64,000 nucleotides of DNA from contig NC_081405.1 of assembly GCF_030272615.1 (NCBI RefSeq), positions 654,060,920 through 654,124,919 on the forward strand, written 5' to 3'. This DNA is from Cryptomeria japonica. Lineage: Eukaryota > Streptophyta > Pinopsida > Cupressales > Cupressaceae. Under the pieces are notes generated by a model that was not told the origin of the DNA, did not search any database, and was given only the letters and a program-made list of their open reading frames with translations. Both the position numbers and the translations under genes were made by a program. This document shows, piece by piece, positions 12,025 to 22,232 of this stretch (its first letter is position 1; the number at the start of each line of letters is the position of its first letter).

Positions 12025-13830
12025 CTAAAGATTTTGGTTAGGAGGAGCTACAGATTTGTTGCCTTTATCATTCACACCAGAAACAGAGATAGTATTATTA
12101 TCAATCAAATCTTGAATTTTACCCTTTAAAGAAAAACATTTTTCAGTATCATGCCCAGGATGACGATGAAATTGACAAAAAGATTTGTTATCAAAATAGG
12201 GTGAATTAATTTTTGCAGGATCTATTTGCCTTATAGGAGGAAGAGTAAGCACATTTTGTTCCAATAACTTATTCATAATACTATGCAATGATTCATTCAA
12301 AGGAGTAAACTTTCTTTCTTTCTTGAAAAATTTAGAAATAGGAGGCACACCTGATGCTGCATTCACATTATTGTTGATGATGTTTTCATTGAATTTAATT
12401 GACTCTCTGTTCGGTTTAAACTTCCCAAATGGTTGTTGACTACTATCACCCTTATCACTCGGAGCCATAGGATTTGCTTGTTCCATTTGACTCACAGTCA
12501 GTTGATAATTGTGAAGAGTTGCGCACAACTGTTGGAAAGAAGTAAACTCAGAAAACAAGAGTTTTTCTCTAATATCTTTTTGTAAATTAGAAATAAAGAT
12601 TCTTTGAATATCATTGTCAGGCACTGGGAAGGAAACTTGAGCATACAAATGCTTATATCTACCAATGAAATCAATCACTTTTTCTTTAACACCTTGTTTA
12701 CAATGCATTAAATCAATCAAAGTAACTTTAGGACTTATATTGTTTTGAAATTGTTGAATAAAAGCATTTGCAAGTTGTTCGAAAGAAGAAATAGAATAAG
12801 AAGGCAACGAGCAATACCATTGTAAGGCTTTATCTCTTAATGTTCTAGTAAATAGTTTTGCAAGCAATCTTTGGTCATAAGCAAAATCGGTACATATTGT
12901 TTGAAATGTCTTAACATGTGTTAGAGGATCACCCTTACCATTATAAAGCTCCAAATGTGGAATTTCAACATGTTTAGGGGGGATAACTCGAACAATGTCA
13001 AGAGAAAGTGGGCTCGCAACATCAAATGTGGGAACACTAAACTTAGATTGATTCATAGAGGCAATTTGTTGCTGTAAAGAAGAGACAGTTTGTGCAAGAT
13101 TGTTGATAGTCGCTTCAGTCGAAGAGTTCATATTAGACGTGTTAGATTGTGATGGAGGTGTTATGTTATTGAAAGAAGGTAGAGAGTAAGGTGGTGGGAC
13201 ACTATGATAGTTAGTCATAGGAGATGATTGGAAAGGAGGAACACTACAAGGAGGAATGGAATGATTAAACGAATTGCCCCCTTGCGTCATGTTCATTTGT
13301 GGTGATATAATAGGAACACTCATTGAAGGAATGAATGAAGAAGTTGGATTGAATGAAGGAAGAGGGTTGATTGAAGAAGAAGGATTGCCCCCATGACTGG
13401 TGATCATAGGAGGAATGTCTTGTGTTGAAGTAGTCATTATGTTTGATGTAAAAGTAGGAATACTAGCAATAGAAGTTGTCAAAGGAATGGAATGATTAAC
13501 TTGAGTAGGAGGTTGTGTATAACCTAAAGTTTTGGCACAACTCTTCATAGGCATCACATTCGAATCCACAATGTGTGCAATACCACGCAAAATATCAATT
13601 CCATTCTTATCACTTTGAACCAGACCCTCAATTAATGAAAGTTGTTCTACAGAAACCTCATGGAGAGCTTCTTCATCATTAAGAGGATTAGAGGAATTAC
13701 CCATGTCCTCATTAAAAAGGCCATTCAAATTAGGTTCCATCTCCTCAGTAATTAAACCTTGGAAAGACTTAATTCTAAGGCTTCGTCTAACGGGAATAGT
13801 GTAAGTAGGGCTTATTGTTGTAAAACTCAT
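12025..13830 (-). CDS. gag: Element A Gag polyprotein, 601 residues
   Basis: The longest intact reading frame of the window, with an ATG at 13830. The N-terminal half is Ser/Pro/Asn/Thr-rich and low in complexity. The central part has the plant retrotransposon Gag fold signature: TRTLRDKALQWYCSLP, then SFEQLANAFIQQF, then IDLMHCKQGVKEKVIDFIGR. Near the C terminus a variant zinc knuckle C-x2-H-x4-H-x4-C (CQFHRHPGHDTEKC) would bind nucleic acid. Gag forms the cytoplasmic virus-like particle that packages element RNA. The stop at 12025-12027 reads TAG in a frame that continues as protease; it could be a mutated sense codon or a Gag terminator. Its intactness contrasts with the broken protease region. 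Confidence 0.9.
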   Translation of the reverse strand: MSFTTISPTYTIPVRRSLRIKSFQGLITEEMEPNLNGLFNEDMGNSSNPLNDEEALHEVSVEQLSLIEGLVQSDKNGIDILRGIAHIVDSNVMPMKSCAKTLGYTQPPTQVNHSIPLTTSIASIPTFTSNIMTTSTQDIPPMITSHGGNPSSSINPLPSFNPTSSFIPSMSVPIISPQMNMTQGGNSFNHSIPPCSVPPFQSSPMTNYHSVPPPYSLPSFNNITPPSQSNTSNMNSSTEATINNLAQTVSSLQQQIASMNQSKFSVPTFDVASPLSLDIVRVIPPKHVEIPHLELYNGKGDPLTHVKTFQTICTDFAYDQRLLAKLFTRTLRDKALQWYCSLPSYSISSFEQLANAFIQQFQNNISPKVTLIDLMHCKQGVKEKVIDFIGRYKHLYAQVSFPVPDNDIQRIFISNLQKDIREKLLFSEFTSFQQLCATLHNYQLTVSQMEQANPMAPSDKGDSSQQPFGKFKPNRESIKFNENIINNNVNAASGVPPISKFFKKERKFTPLNESLHSIMNKLLEQNVLTLPPIRQIDPAKINSPYFDNKSFCQFHRHPGHDTEKCFSLKGKIQDLIDNNTISVSGVNDKGNKSVAPPNQNL

Positions 13831-15019
13831 GCACTAAAGAAAGAGAGAAGATTTTGAATTTTAGAGGTAGCAAATTTCAATAACATTAGCCAATCTCCTA
13901 GATTTAAGCTGCAAAATGCAATCAGGACAATCTCCCGAAATTTCAGAAAAAATGTCCGGGACCGTGGCGAACGGAGTGCACACGGTCCTGGCAACTTTTT
14001 TCGAAATTTTCAGGGATGAAAGTTATGATGATTTTAAAGCTAATCTGAAAAAATTGAGTGATTTTACGATCTGTAGATAGGCCAAATTAAAGTTGCAATC
14101 TCAAAATTGAACCCTACCAAGATTGTTGAAAAATGCAAAATTTGAATTTTGAAAAAGAGAGGGAAACTGAAATTTTGAATTTTATGATTTTAGAGGGAAT
14201 ACTGAAAGCAATGCAAGTTTTGAAATTTAAAAGTTGACTCGATTTCATGCAAAATTCGAATTTGAAAGTGGAAATCAAGGTTGCCACAATTAAACACTTA
14301 ATTTCAAAGGTCACAAACTGCAAAAATTTGAATAAAGTACTGAAATTTCGAATAACTGCCAGCACACTTTTCAGATTTAGGACTGTAAGAAACACAATTT
14401 TGACACAAATTTCAATTTCAACAATTTTTTGAATGATTAGAAGCCTCAATCCAAGCAATTGCTAGACCAACTTTGACTTTAATTTTGAAAGTGTTAGAAT
14501 TGATAAAATCAGCCAAAATTCTGGATTTTAGCAGAAAAATATAGTAAGATCTAGCTCCCGAAATTTTGGAAAAAATGTCGGGGATGATGGCGCTCGGGGT
14601 GCACACGGTCCTCGCAACTTTTTTCCAAATTTTCAAGGATGAAATATATTGTGATTTTATTTCGGAATCCAAAGTTACAGCCGATTTGGAGGTGTTTTGA
14701 TTAGTGAAATTATCAGTCAAAGGTTGAACCAAGAAGGTTTTAAAAATTAAGGTTTTCACATTTAACCACTTAATTTTCAAAATTAAAGCACAAATATGAA
14801 TTGACAATTTACAATAGAAGGGTAGATCTGAAACAAGCATTAACAATTAAATATTCCACAAGTTTAATTACTAAAAAGAAAATTTTAGGGTTTTTTTTAT
14901 GCAATTAGCCTCTAAAATTTTGCAAAAGATCAAACATGGAAATGTAATTAAGGAAGTAAATTTTTCAGATCTAACCATGAATAATCAGAATGAGGATGTT
15001 CACGTCGGGTTCACCAAAA
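13831..15019 (-). other. Element A 5' leader with duplicated hairpin block
   Basis: An untranslated leader between primer-binding site and gag. A block of about 130 bp occurs twice (about 13905-14040 and 14515-14660). Each copy contains CCCGAAATTT, then a GG-rich hairpin word, then GTGCACACGGTCCT and a CAACTTTTTTC tail. In the first copy GGACCGTG (13969-13976) and CACGGTCC can pair perfectly over 8 bp. A related word lies in both LTRs. Such leader hairpins are candidate dimerisation or packaging signals. Small open frames here carry no motif. Confidence 0.65.
14998..15016 (-). other. Element A primer-binding site
   Basis: The minus strand reads TGGTGAACCCGACGTGAAC, beginning three bases inside the 5' LTR (which starts at 15020). 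TGG fits the complement of a tRNA 3' CCA end. It is not the initiator-Met site used by the copia elements nor the TGGCGCC site of element E; the tRNA is not assigned. Confidence 0.75.
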
Positions 15020-16279
15020 TGTAAAGCGGAAAAATCAAACCCTAGTTGTTCTCCCCTCCCCAACTCCAAGGAGAGAGAAGGGAGAGTCACTAGGGTTGAT
15101 GGTTTTCACTTAGGAGAGACTTTACATTCAAAAGAGGGGTTGAAACCCACAAGATCCAATCCCACGCAATGCAAGATTGGATTCTAGATGAGTTTCAAGG
15201 GTTGTGACATCAAGGATACCCTCTTTCGTAAAGAAATGTCGATAGAATGATTGAACTAGGAATGCATGTAAAGTAGGAAAGATTCATTTATAAACAGAGA
15301 TAGGGATATGGGATGAAGCTGGGGACCTCGAATTAGTAGTAAAATGTCGAGATGGTGCTGTTCTGCAAATTTGAGTGAAAGTTGACGGGACGATGGCGCC
15401 CGGCGTGCACACGGTCCTCCGAAAAATCCGCGAAACGAAGGTGGATCTGTTCGTCTCTGCACAAGGATTCCAGATCTTCAATTACAGCCACGTACCTGCA
15501 ACCTACACATAGAAAAGAGAGGACGATTGGGGGGTTAGGGATGAGGGGTTTTCCTTTAGGTCAAACCCCAATTTTGGAATTAACCAAGAAACGAGAATGT
15601 TGTAAATGTAAATGTTTGTAATGTAAACAAGTACTGATACCTTGTTGTAAGAATGTTTGTATTCTTACATGCGAAGGTGTAATGTATGTAGTATGTAATG
15701 TGTTGTAAGTGATCTCCTCTTCAATGGTTGAATCCTTGTCTTGAATGCAACACCTAGCCTTGAATGGAGACTTAGAATGCTCAATTGCTTGAAGGAATGC
15801 TTGAATGCTTGAATGTTTGAATAACACTTTCACACCTTGCTCACATATGTCCTCCTCCTTCTCCCCTTTTCTAGGAGAGGAAAAGTAGTTTATATACTTG
15901 TCAATTAGGGCTGATAGACTAATTTTCCCGACCTTAGGCCGACCAGGAAACATTATTTTCCAATTTGCAAACTTAAAGACCCGAAGCCCCATAAGGGACC
16001 GGGCCCAAAATAGGGCCAGGGACCAGGGCGTTGGGCGCCATGGTCCTGGGGGACCAGGGCACTGGGCACCCTAGTCCTGAAGGACCAAGGTGCTAGGCGC
16101 CATGGTCCCACCTCCCGGGACAGTAGGGTGCAAGGAGGATCAGGCTAGGGTGCTGAGAAATGCAGTTTTTGATGGCATGAACAAGTTTCGGGGTCTCCAT
16201 TCTGGTTCTGTTTTGCATCACCATCGTGAAGACCCAAATGCAGTCGAAATTGCAAGTGTCACAATTTTAGGACGCTACA
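15020..16279 (-). repeat. Element A 5' LTR (right copy)
   Basis: 1260 bp, starting TGTAAAGCGG and ending GACGCTACA. It holds the promoter for the minus-strand transcript, with TATATAAAC near 15902-15894. It has three minisatellite units instead of four. Confidence 0.92.
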
Positions 16280-16284
16280 GTAAG

Positions 16285-17648
16285 TGACACAGAAAGAATG
16301 TGAAAATGAAGGGAAGTAATAAGTTATTCAATGGGAAACTATTACTGAGTTAGACAGTGATGAGCTTATGATATTTTGATTGTTTTGATATCCTATATAT
16401 GTGTATTCGAAGACTGAATAAGAAGGAGAAAAGATTTCATGCAACAAAATGAGTAAAGGTTTGATACTGTTCTATTTTATCAAGCAAGGAGCTAGTTGGT
16501 AAACACCAAGGTTATCAGTGTTGGTTAAAGAAGAAAGAAGTTACCGAGTCTCGTCAGCAAGCAAAGCTACTAAGACAGTAACTGAGATGAATATAGAATG
16601 TCTACTGAGTAAAGTTCAGTATTTATCACGTATCAACTGAATAGTAACATAATGCATTGGATGAATAAATACATTATTAAATGAAGGATGCCAATGAGCT
16701 GGAGATTTATAGAAGATTGGAATGTCATGCAAGAAGTTTGTTAAGGATCAATGACAATGAAAATTCAAGAGTTAGATCTACAACACAGATTGAACGGTCA
16801 TAACTTGGCACAAGTACCAGGAAAGGAATACAAGTTTCAAGGCAAGATAAAATGTTTTTCAGTTCGAAGGATTCAATGAGCCTAGTCAAGTTTGAAGATC
16901 TGATGGCTAAGACTAATCATGGGAAATGTGATTCAGGAGATTAAGGAGTTAGGAATTGCTTATAAATAAAGAAAAGTTGATGAACAAAGTGTGCAGGCAA
17001 ATAGAAGAGTAGTGATACTGCAGAGGTGATTACCAAGTACAGAAGATTGAAGATCTGATTGAAGAACAGATTGAGAAGCCTAGCAGGGAAGAAGATAAGT
17101 CTTATGACAAGATTATTTGAGCACATAGAGTCTACTTTAACATTTGAGATGTGAAGTTGCAGATATATTTTATTACTGTTATTTATTTTTGTAAGTGACA
17201 GGAAATCTCTTAATCAAGTGGACCTAACAGTCTTATTTGTAAATCCTCTAGCAAGGTAACATTCTGAATGAGTGTTTGAAATCCTTTGACAAGGACACTT
17301 CTAACAAAGTGCAAGATTTTGATAAATCTAAGGGAAATCCCTTGACCGGGTCACATCTAGCAATGTGTTTATGTAATCTTTAACAGGATTGGCTTTTAAT
17401 TGATTATACTCTAGAAGAGTATATTTTCTTTGTGGGTCTGAAATCCCATAGTGGTTTTTCCCTATTTGGGTTTCCACGTTAAATCTGGTGTTAAATGTGT
17501 TTTGATGTTTTAAGTTTATCAGTTAATGAGTTTGAATGATTTACAGTCATAGTTGCATATCAAGTAAGTTATACCGAGGTTGAATCTGATGAATATTTTG
17601 AATTGTGAGTTTATCTGATTCACCCCCCCCCCTCTCATCTAACTAACA
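16285..17648 (+). repeat. Element B 5' LTR, second part
   Basis: Resumes after the second GTAAG copy (16280-16284) and matches 22430-23798. A TATA box TATAAATA lies at 16961-16968 with its twin at 23105 in the other LTR. It ends with a poly-C tract, CTCTCATCTAACTAACA, then the primer-binding site. Confidence 0.9.
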
Positions 17649-17650
17649 AT

Positions 17651-17662
17651 TGGTATCAGAGC
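17651..17662 (+). other. Element B primer-binding site
   Basis: TGGTATCAGAGC, two bases after the LTR end: the canonical plant initiator-Met tRNA primer site of copia elements. Confidence 0.95.
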
Positions 17663-17710
17663 TGGAACTCCAAAATAAAAGTTTAAAGGAACTTGAGGCA
17701 AGATCCGAAG

Positions 17711-18637
17711 ATGTATAAAAGGGATGCACCAAAGTTGAACAAGTCAAGTTTCTCCACTTGGAAGAAAAGGATGAAGCTGCACTTATCAGGAATTGGAGAA
17801 TATGCAACATATTATCTGGAGAATGATTACACTGCACCTAGCACCTAACCGATAACAATGGAAGAGATAAAGGCAAAGAAAGAACATATTCAAGTAATGA
17901 TTGAAATAACATCAACATTGACCGACTCAGAGTTTAATGATCTAGAAGGTTGTAATGATGCCAAAGCTATGTGGAATAAGCTTATATCTATGTATGGTAG
18001 TGATGAACATGTTCAAAGAGAAAAAGTAGACAGTCTAAGAGGACAACTTGAATCCATGAGAATGAATGAAGGTGAGAACATAATCCAATACAGTACAAGG
18101 TTAAAGGAAATTGTCAATCAAATCAAAGGAGCAGGAAGAACTATTGAAGAAAAGGATGTAACAAGTAAGTTTCTGAGAACACTTCTACCTGCTTATGCCA
18201 TTGGAGTCTCTGCAATTAATGAATTAAGGTCTATACCAAACATGTCAGTCTCTTTGGATGCTACTATCAGTAAGATACATGCTTTTGAGTTGAGTAATTT
18301 TGATAATAGTGGGTCTTTGGTTAACAAAGTTGAATCTGCATTCAGTTCTTTTCATCTTGATGAATCTAATGATTACAATGATAGAATGTATAAGTATGCT
18401 GAAGGAAATCACAGTGGAACAAGTGAGAGATTTTGCAAAAACATGGAAGAAGTACACAAACTATATGAGGAAATCAGAAAGCAAGAAGAGTTTGAAGCAT
18501 TATTGGCCAGAAGGTTACCGAGAGGCAAAGGTAAGTATAAAGGAAAGTTACCTTTGAAATGTTTTAACTGTGATAAAATTGGACATATGGCTTCAAACTG
18601 TCCTGACAAAGAATCTAGTGAAAAGAGAGAATACTGA
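17711..18637 (+). pseudogene. gag: Element B gag (copia, UBN2-type)
   Basis: Starts at ATG 17711, 60 bp after the primer-binding site. A TAA at 17846 breaks the frame; it continues to a TGA at 18635-18637. The family signature W..L...YG, LR.QLESMRM and the helical NELRS region are clear. A perfect CCHC zinc knuckle CFNCDKIGHMASNC lies at about 18559-18600. Beyond 18637 the same frame continues as protease, as expected for a copia polyprotein. The knuckle binds element RNA in the particle. Two stops make it non-functional. Confidence 0.88.
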
Positions 18638-19210
18638 GATGATAGACAGAAAGACAACCAATATAGAGGGCACCAAGACTTCAAAAGGAGAGATAGAAAG
18701 ACATGCCTAGTAGCTGATGAGGAATCCAATGATGAAAAATTTGATGGGACTGAGACAGAGGAAGTTGTATATGTGGCTATCAAAGATGGATCAGATGAAG
18801 AAAGGTATGAAGAAAAAGCCTTAATATCACACATAAATAATAATGATTATTGGATCATAGATAGTGGATACTCACATCACATGACAGGTGATAAATACAA
18901 ATTTGTTAAATTAGAAGATTATGATGGAGGTTATGTAAGATTTGGTAATGATGCACCATGTCCTGTGAAAAGTAAAGGATCTATCACACTTCTTGAAAAT
19001 GCTAAATGTGATGATGTATATTGGGTTGAAGGTTTGAAATACAATTTTTTGAGTGTAGCACAACTAAACAATACAGGATACCGAATAGAATTTTAGAAAG
19101 GAATTGTCAAAGTTCATGACAAACATGGAAAGTTGGCTGCTACTGGGACTCAAACAAGGGGTAATACATTTCATCTTGACTCAACTCGGAACAATTGTCT
19201 GTATGCAAAA
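18638..19210 (+). pseudogene. Element B aspartic protease and pre-integrase region
   Basis: Same frame as gag. An acidic linker leads to WIIDSGYSHHMTGD at about 18848-18890, the copia protease active site with Asp-Ser-Gly intact but the following Cys of the family changed to Tyr. A stop TAG at 19094-19096 interrupts the GAG-pre-integrase block (TRGNTFHLD) and another lies near 19222. The protease would cut the Gag-Pol polyprotein inside the particle. Confidence 0.85.
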
Positions 19211-20050
19211 ATAGAAGATACCTAGTTATGGTATAAAAGGTTTTGTCATGTAAATTTTGATAACTTGATCAAAATAAGTAAGAAGCACCGAGTAAGAAGT
19301 CTATCGAGCTTGGAAAAACTAGAGAATGCAATATACCAAGGATGCCAGATGGGTAAGATGACAAAATCAAGCTTTACAAGTAAGTCTTACACTTCTAAAG
19401 GAATTTTAGATCTTGTACACACTGATCTTTGTGGTCCTACGAAAGTTCAAAGTTATTATGGTGATAAATACTTCATATTATTTGTGGATGATTACTCAAG
19501 GATGATGTCAGTTATGTTTTTAAAAGAGAAATCAGAAGCCTTTCAAAATGTTCAAATGGTACAAGGCAGGAGTTGAAAAAGAAATAGGAAGACAGTTGAA
19601 ATGTCTAAGATCTGATAGAGGAGGAGAATTCATTTCAGATGAATTTAAATTATTTTGCAATGATCATGGTATAAAGAGACAAGTATCTGCACCTAGAACA
19701 CCACAGAAAAATGGGATAGCTGAAAGAAGAAATAGATCAATTATAGATTGTGCCAAAAGTTGATGATAGAAAAGAGAGTACCTCAAATATTTTGGAGAGA
19801 AGCAATAAGAAATGTAGTTTACACCCTGAACCGAGTACAACTGAAGAAAGGAACTATGAAGACACCGTATGAAATCTGGTATGACAAGAAACCAAATGTA
19901 AGTTATTTTAAAATATTTGGAAGTAGATGTTATGTTCACAAAGATGACATAAATGGAAAATTTGATTAGAAAAGCGAGGAAGGAACATTTCTTGGTTATT
20001 CCTATAAGAGTAAAGAATTTAAATGTCTGATCAAATCATCTAACAAAAAA
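19211..20050 (+). pseudogene. Element B integrase
   Basis: The zinc-binding region has CHVNF and GCQMGK, with one family Cys lost. The catalytic triad is visible as HTDLCGP, VDDYSR and the Glu of GIAERRNRS, the copia D,D-35-E pattern. The frame shifts by one near 19550 and back near 19760, and a TAG follows KFD at about 19967. The GSRCYVH core end and the FLGYS block typical of the copia integrase C terminus are present. Integrase inserted the cDNA and made the 5-bp target duplication. Broken. Confidence 0.88.
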
Positions 20051-21426
20051 GTGGAAAGTGCAAATGTGAAAATTAATGAATTTGCAGAAAGGAATGATGA
20101 AGGAAACTCCAAAGAACCAGAAGATTATGAAGAGTTTGTATATGTACAACCAAGAAGTTTTACCGAGAAAGCCGATGAAGAAAATACTCAGTTACCGAGT
20201 GATGAAGAAGATCATATAGAGCCTACTGAGCCTATATTAGCAAAATATGTCAGAAGAAATCATGCATCAAGTCAGATTATAGGAGATAAGGATGATCCAG
20301 TGATGACAAGGAACAAACTGAGACATAACACATGTCTGATATCCGAGTTTGAACCGAGGATAGTAAAAGAGGCATTAAGCAATGAAGATTGGGTGAATGC
20401 TATGATAGAAGAGATTGAAAAAATCAAGAAAAATGAAACATGGACACTGGTCCCAAGACCAAAAGAGAAAAATGTAATCGGTACAAAGTGGATTTTAAAA
20501 ATAAGCTAAATGAAAAAGGTGAGGTCATTCGGAATAAAGCAAGGCTAGTTTTCAAAGATTATGCTCAAGAAGAAGGAATAGACTATGGTGAGACTTTTGC
20601 ACCTGTGGCAAGACTTGAGGGAGTGAGAACATTGCTGGCATATGCTGCTTACAAAAATTTCAAGGTATATCAAATGGATGTTAAATCTGCATTTTTGAAT
20701 GGTATACTAGAAGAAGAAGTTTATATTGAACAGCCTGAAAGATTTATTGAAGAGAAGAATAAAGATCAAGTATGTAAGTTGAAAAAAGCTTTATATGGCC
20801 TAAAGCAAGCACCTAGAGCATGGTATGAAAGGTTGCACTCTTACTTAATCAAGATTGGATTTATGAGGACTAGTGAAAACAACAACATGTATATGAAGAA
20901 TGATGAGGATAATGGAATACTGATTTCAGCCATATTTGTTGATGATATTATTTTTTGTGGAAATGATTCTTTATGTAAGAACTTTGGAAATGAAATGTGC
21001 AAAGAATTTGAGATGTCATTAATCGGTGAAATAAAGTATTTTATAGGTTTACAGATACTGCAAATGAAAAATGGGATTTTCATTACTCAATCCAAGCATA
21101 TAAAGGAAATCTTGAAGAAATTTGGAATGGAGGATTCTAAACCTATAAGTACTTCTATGACTACTAATTGTAAACTATCAAAGAATGATGAATCTGCATT
21201 TGTTGATGAGACACTATATCAATCTATGATTGGAAAGTTGCAATATGTAGTTCACATCAAGCCTGATATAGCACATGCAGTAGGTATAGTTGCAAGATTT
21301 TCTGCAGATCCCAAAGAAACCCATATGACAACAATCAAGAGAATTTTCAAATACTTGAGAGGCACTGAAGATTATGGTTTACTATATAAAAAGAGGAATG
21401 ATTTTAACTTAAAAGTCTATACCTGA
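20051..21426 (+). pseudogene. Element B reverse transcriptase
   Basis: An acidic linker (about 20051-20340) precedes the copia RT signature W..AM.EE, T...V.R, then after a frameshift near 20500 [39 protein letters not shown] and catalytic FVDDII at 20935-20952. The two catalytic Asp residues are present. The thumb and connection contain [10 protein letters not shown] second shift near 21425 separates it from RNase H. From 20440 to 21426 it is open for 328 residues, the best preserved part of B. Confidence 0.9.
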
Positions 21427-21889
21427 TGCTGATTGGGCAGGAAATATTGATGACAGGAAAAGCACAAGCAGTGGAGCTTTCTTTTTGGGAGAAAGACTAG
21501 TGAGTTGGCTCAGCAAGAAACAAGGATGCATTTCACAGTCAACAATTGAAGCTGAATATGTCGCTGCAGCATTGAATTGTACCAATATAGCATGGATCAA
21601 ACAATTGTTGGAAGGTATGAATGAGACAGTTACCGAGCCAGTAACTATATTTTGTGATAATAGAAGTGCTGTAAACATTTCAAAGAATCTGGTAATGCAC
21701 TCTAAGACAAAGCATATCTCTATAAAGTATCATTATCTAAGAGAAGAAGTTAAAGAAAATAAAGTTGTGCTGGAGTATGTTAGCACAAAGGAACAAATAG
21801 CAGACATCTTCACAAAGCCACTGCCAAGGGACATTTTTGAGTATCTCAAAAGTAAGTTAGGGGTCCTACCCCTATCTAGTACTCACTGA
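21427..21889 (+). pseudogene. Element B RNase H
   Basis: Begins DADWAGN, then DDRKST, SWLSKKQ, STIEAEYVAA, CDNRSA and HSKTKHI, the full copia RNase H order with its Asp and Glu residues. It ends with IADIFTKPL and a stop at 21887-21889. It is out of frame with RT by one shift, otherwise intact. It would degrade the RNA strand during cDNA synthesis. Confidence 0.9.
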
Positions 21890-22218
21890 CAGAGTTCGGT
21901 GAAACCATCAATTCTATGACTCTATAGAATACTATTTGTGAGTTGATGCTAATTTACACACTTTAGGATGTTGTCTAAAGTTGTGCAGGAAATACTGAAT
22001 GGAGACATGTTGCTCTGACTGAGACTAAGATGATACATTTGTATATGTTTTAATAGCAAGGAAATTACTTCACAGGGGAAGTAATCATGGATTAGTTTTA
22101 CTTTTGGAATTGTTGTCAAAGGGGGAGAAGACTAATGACAGGAAGAAAGGATAACAGGAGAAGAATAACAACAAGTCTGAATCAATTGGAATCAATCAAG
22201 TTGGTATTGCCATCAATG
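21890..22218 (+). other. Element B 3' untranslated region
   Basis: No gene. It contains two TCAAAGGGGGAG-type purine words, one near 22120 and the polypurine tract itself, as often found in this copia lineage. Confidence 0.7.
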
Positions 22219-22232
22219 CCAAAGGGGGAGAT
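22219..22232 (+). other. Element B polypurine tract
   Basis: CCAAAGGGGGAGAT lies directly before the LTR start TGTTGGCATT at 22233. Confidence 0.9.

Larger units (their letters stand above)
8426..16279 (-). mobile_element. Element A: Ty3/gypsy element with gag and protease only
   Basis: A starts TGTAAAGTGG and ends GACGCTACA, with GTAAG duplicated at 8421-8425 and 16280-16284. Its LTRs are 8426-9716 and 15020-16279. The minus-strand orientation is set by a primer-binding site next to the right LTR, a polypurine tract next to the left LTR, and minus-strand gag. The 5.3-kb internal region contains gag and a protease-like domain but no RT, RNase H or integrase, nor any space in which decayed remnants are visible. 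This is the plan of non-autonomous gag-bearing LTR elements, mobilised in trans. LTRs differ at about 35 positions by eye, mostly transitions. Confidence 0.92.

Noticed and set aside
17651-17662. tRNA fragment
   Set aside because: The match to initiator-Met tRNA is only the primer-binding site length; no cloverleaf flanks.
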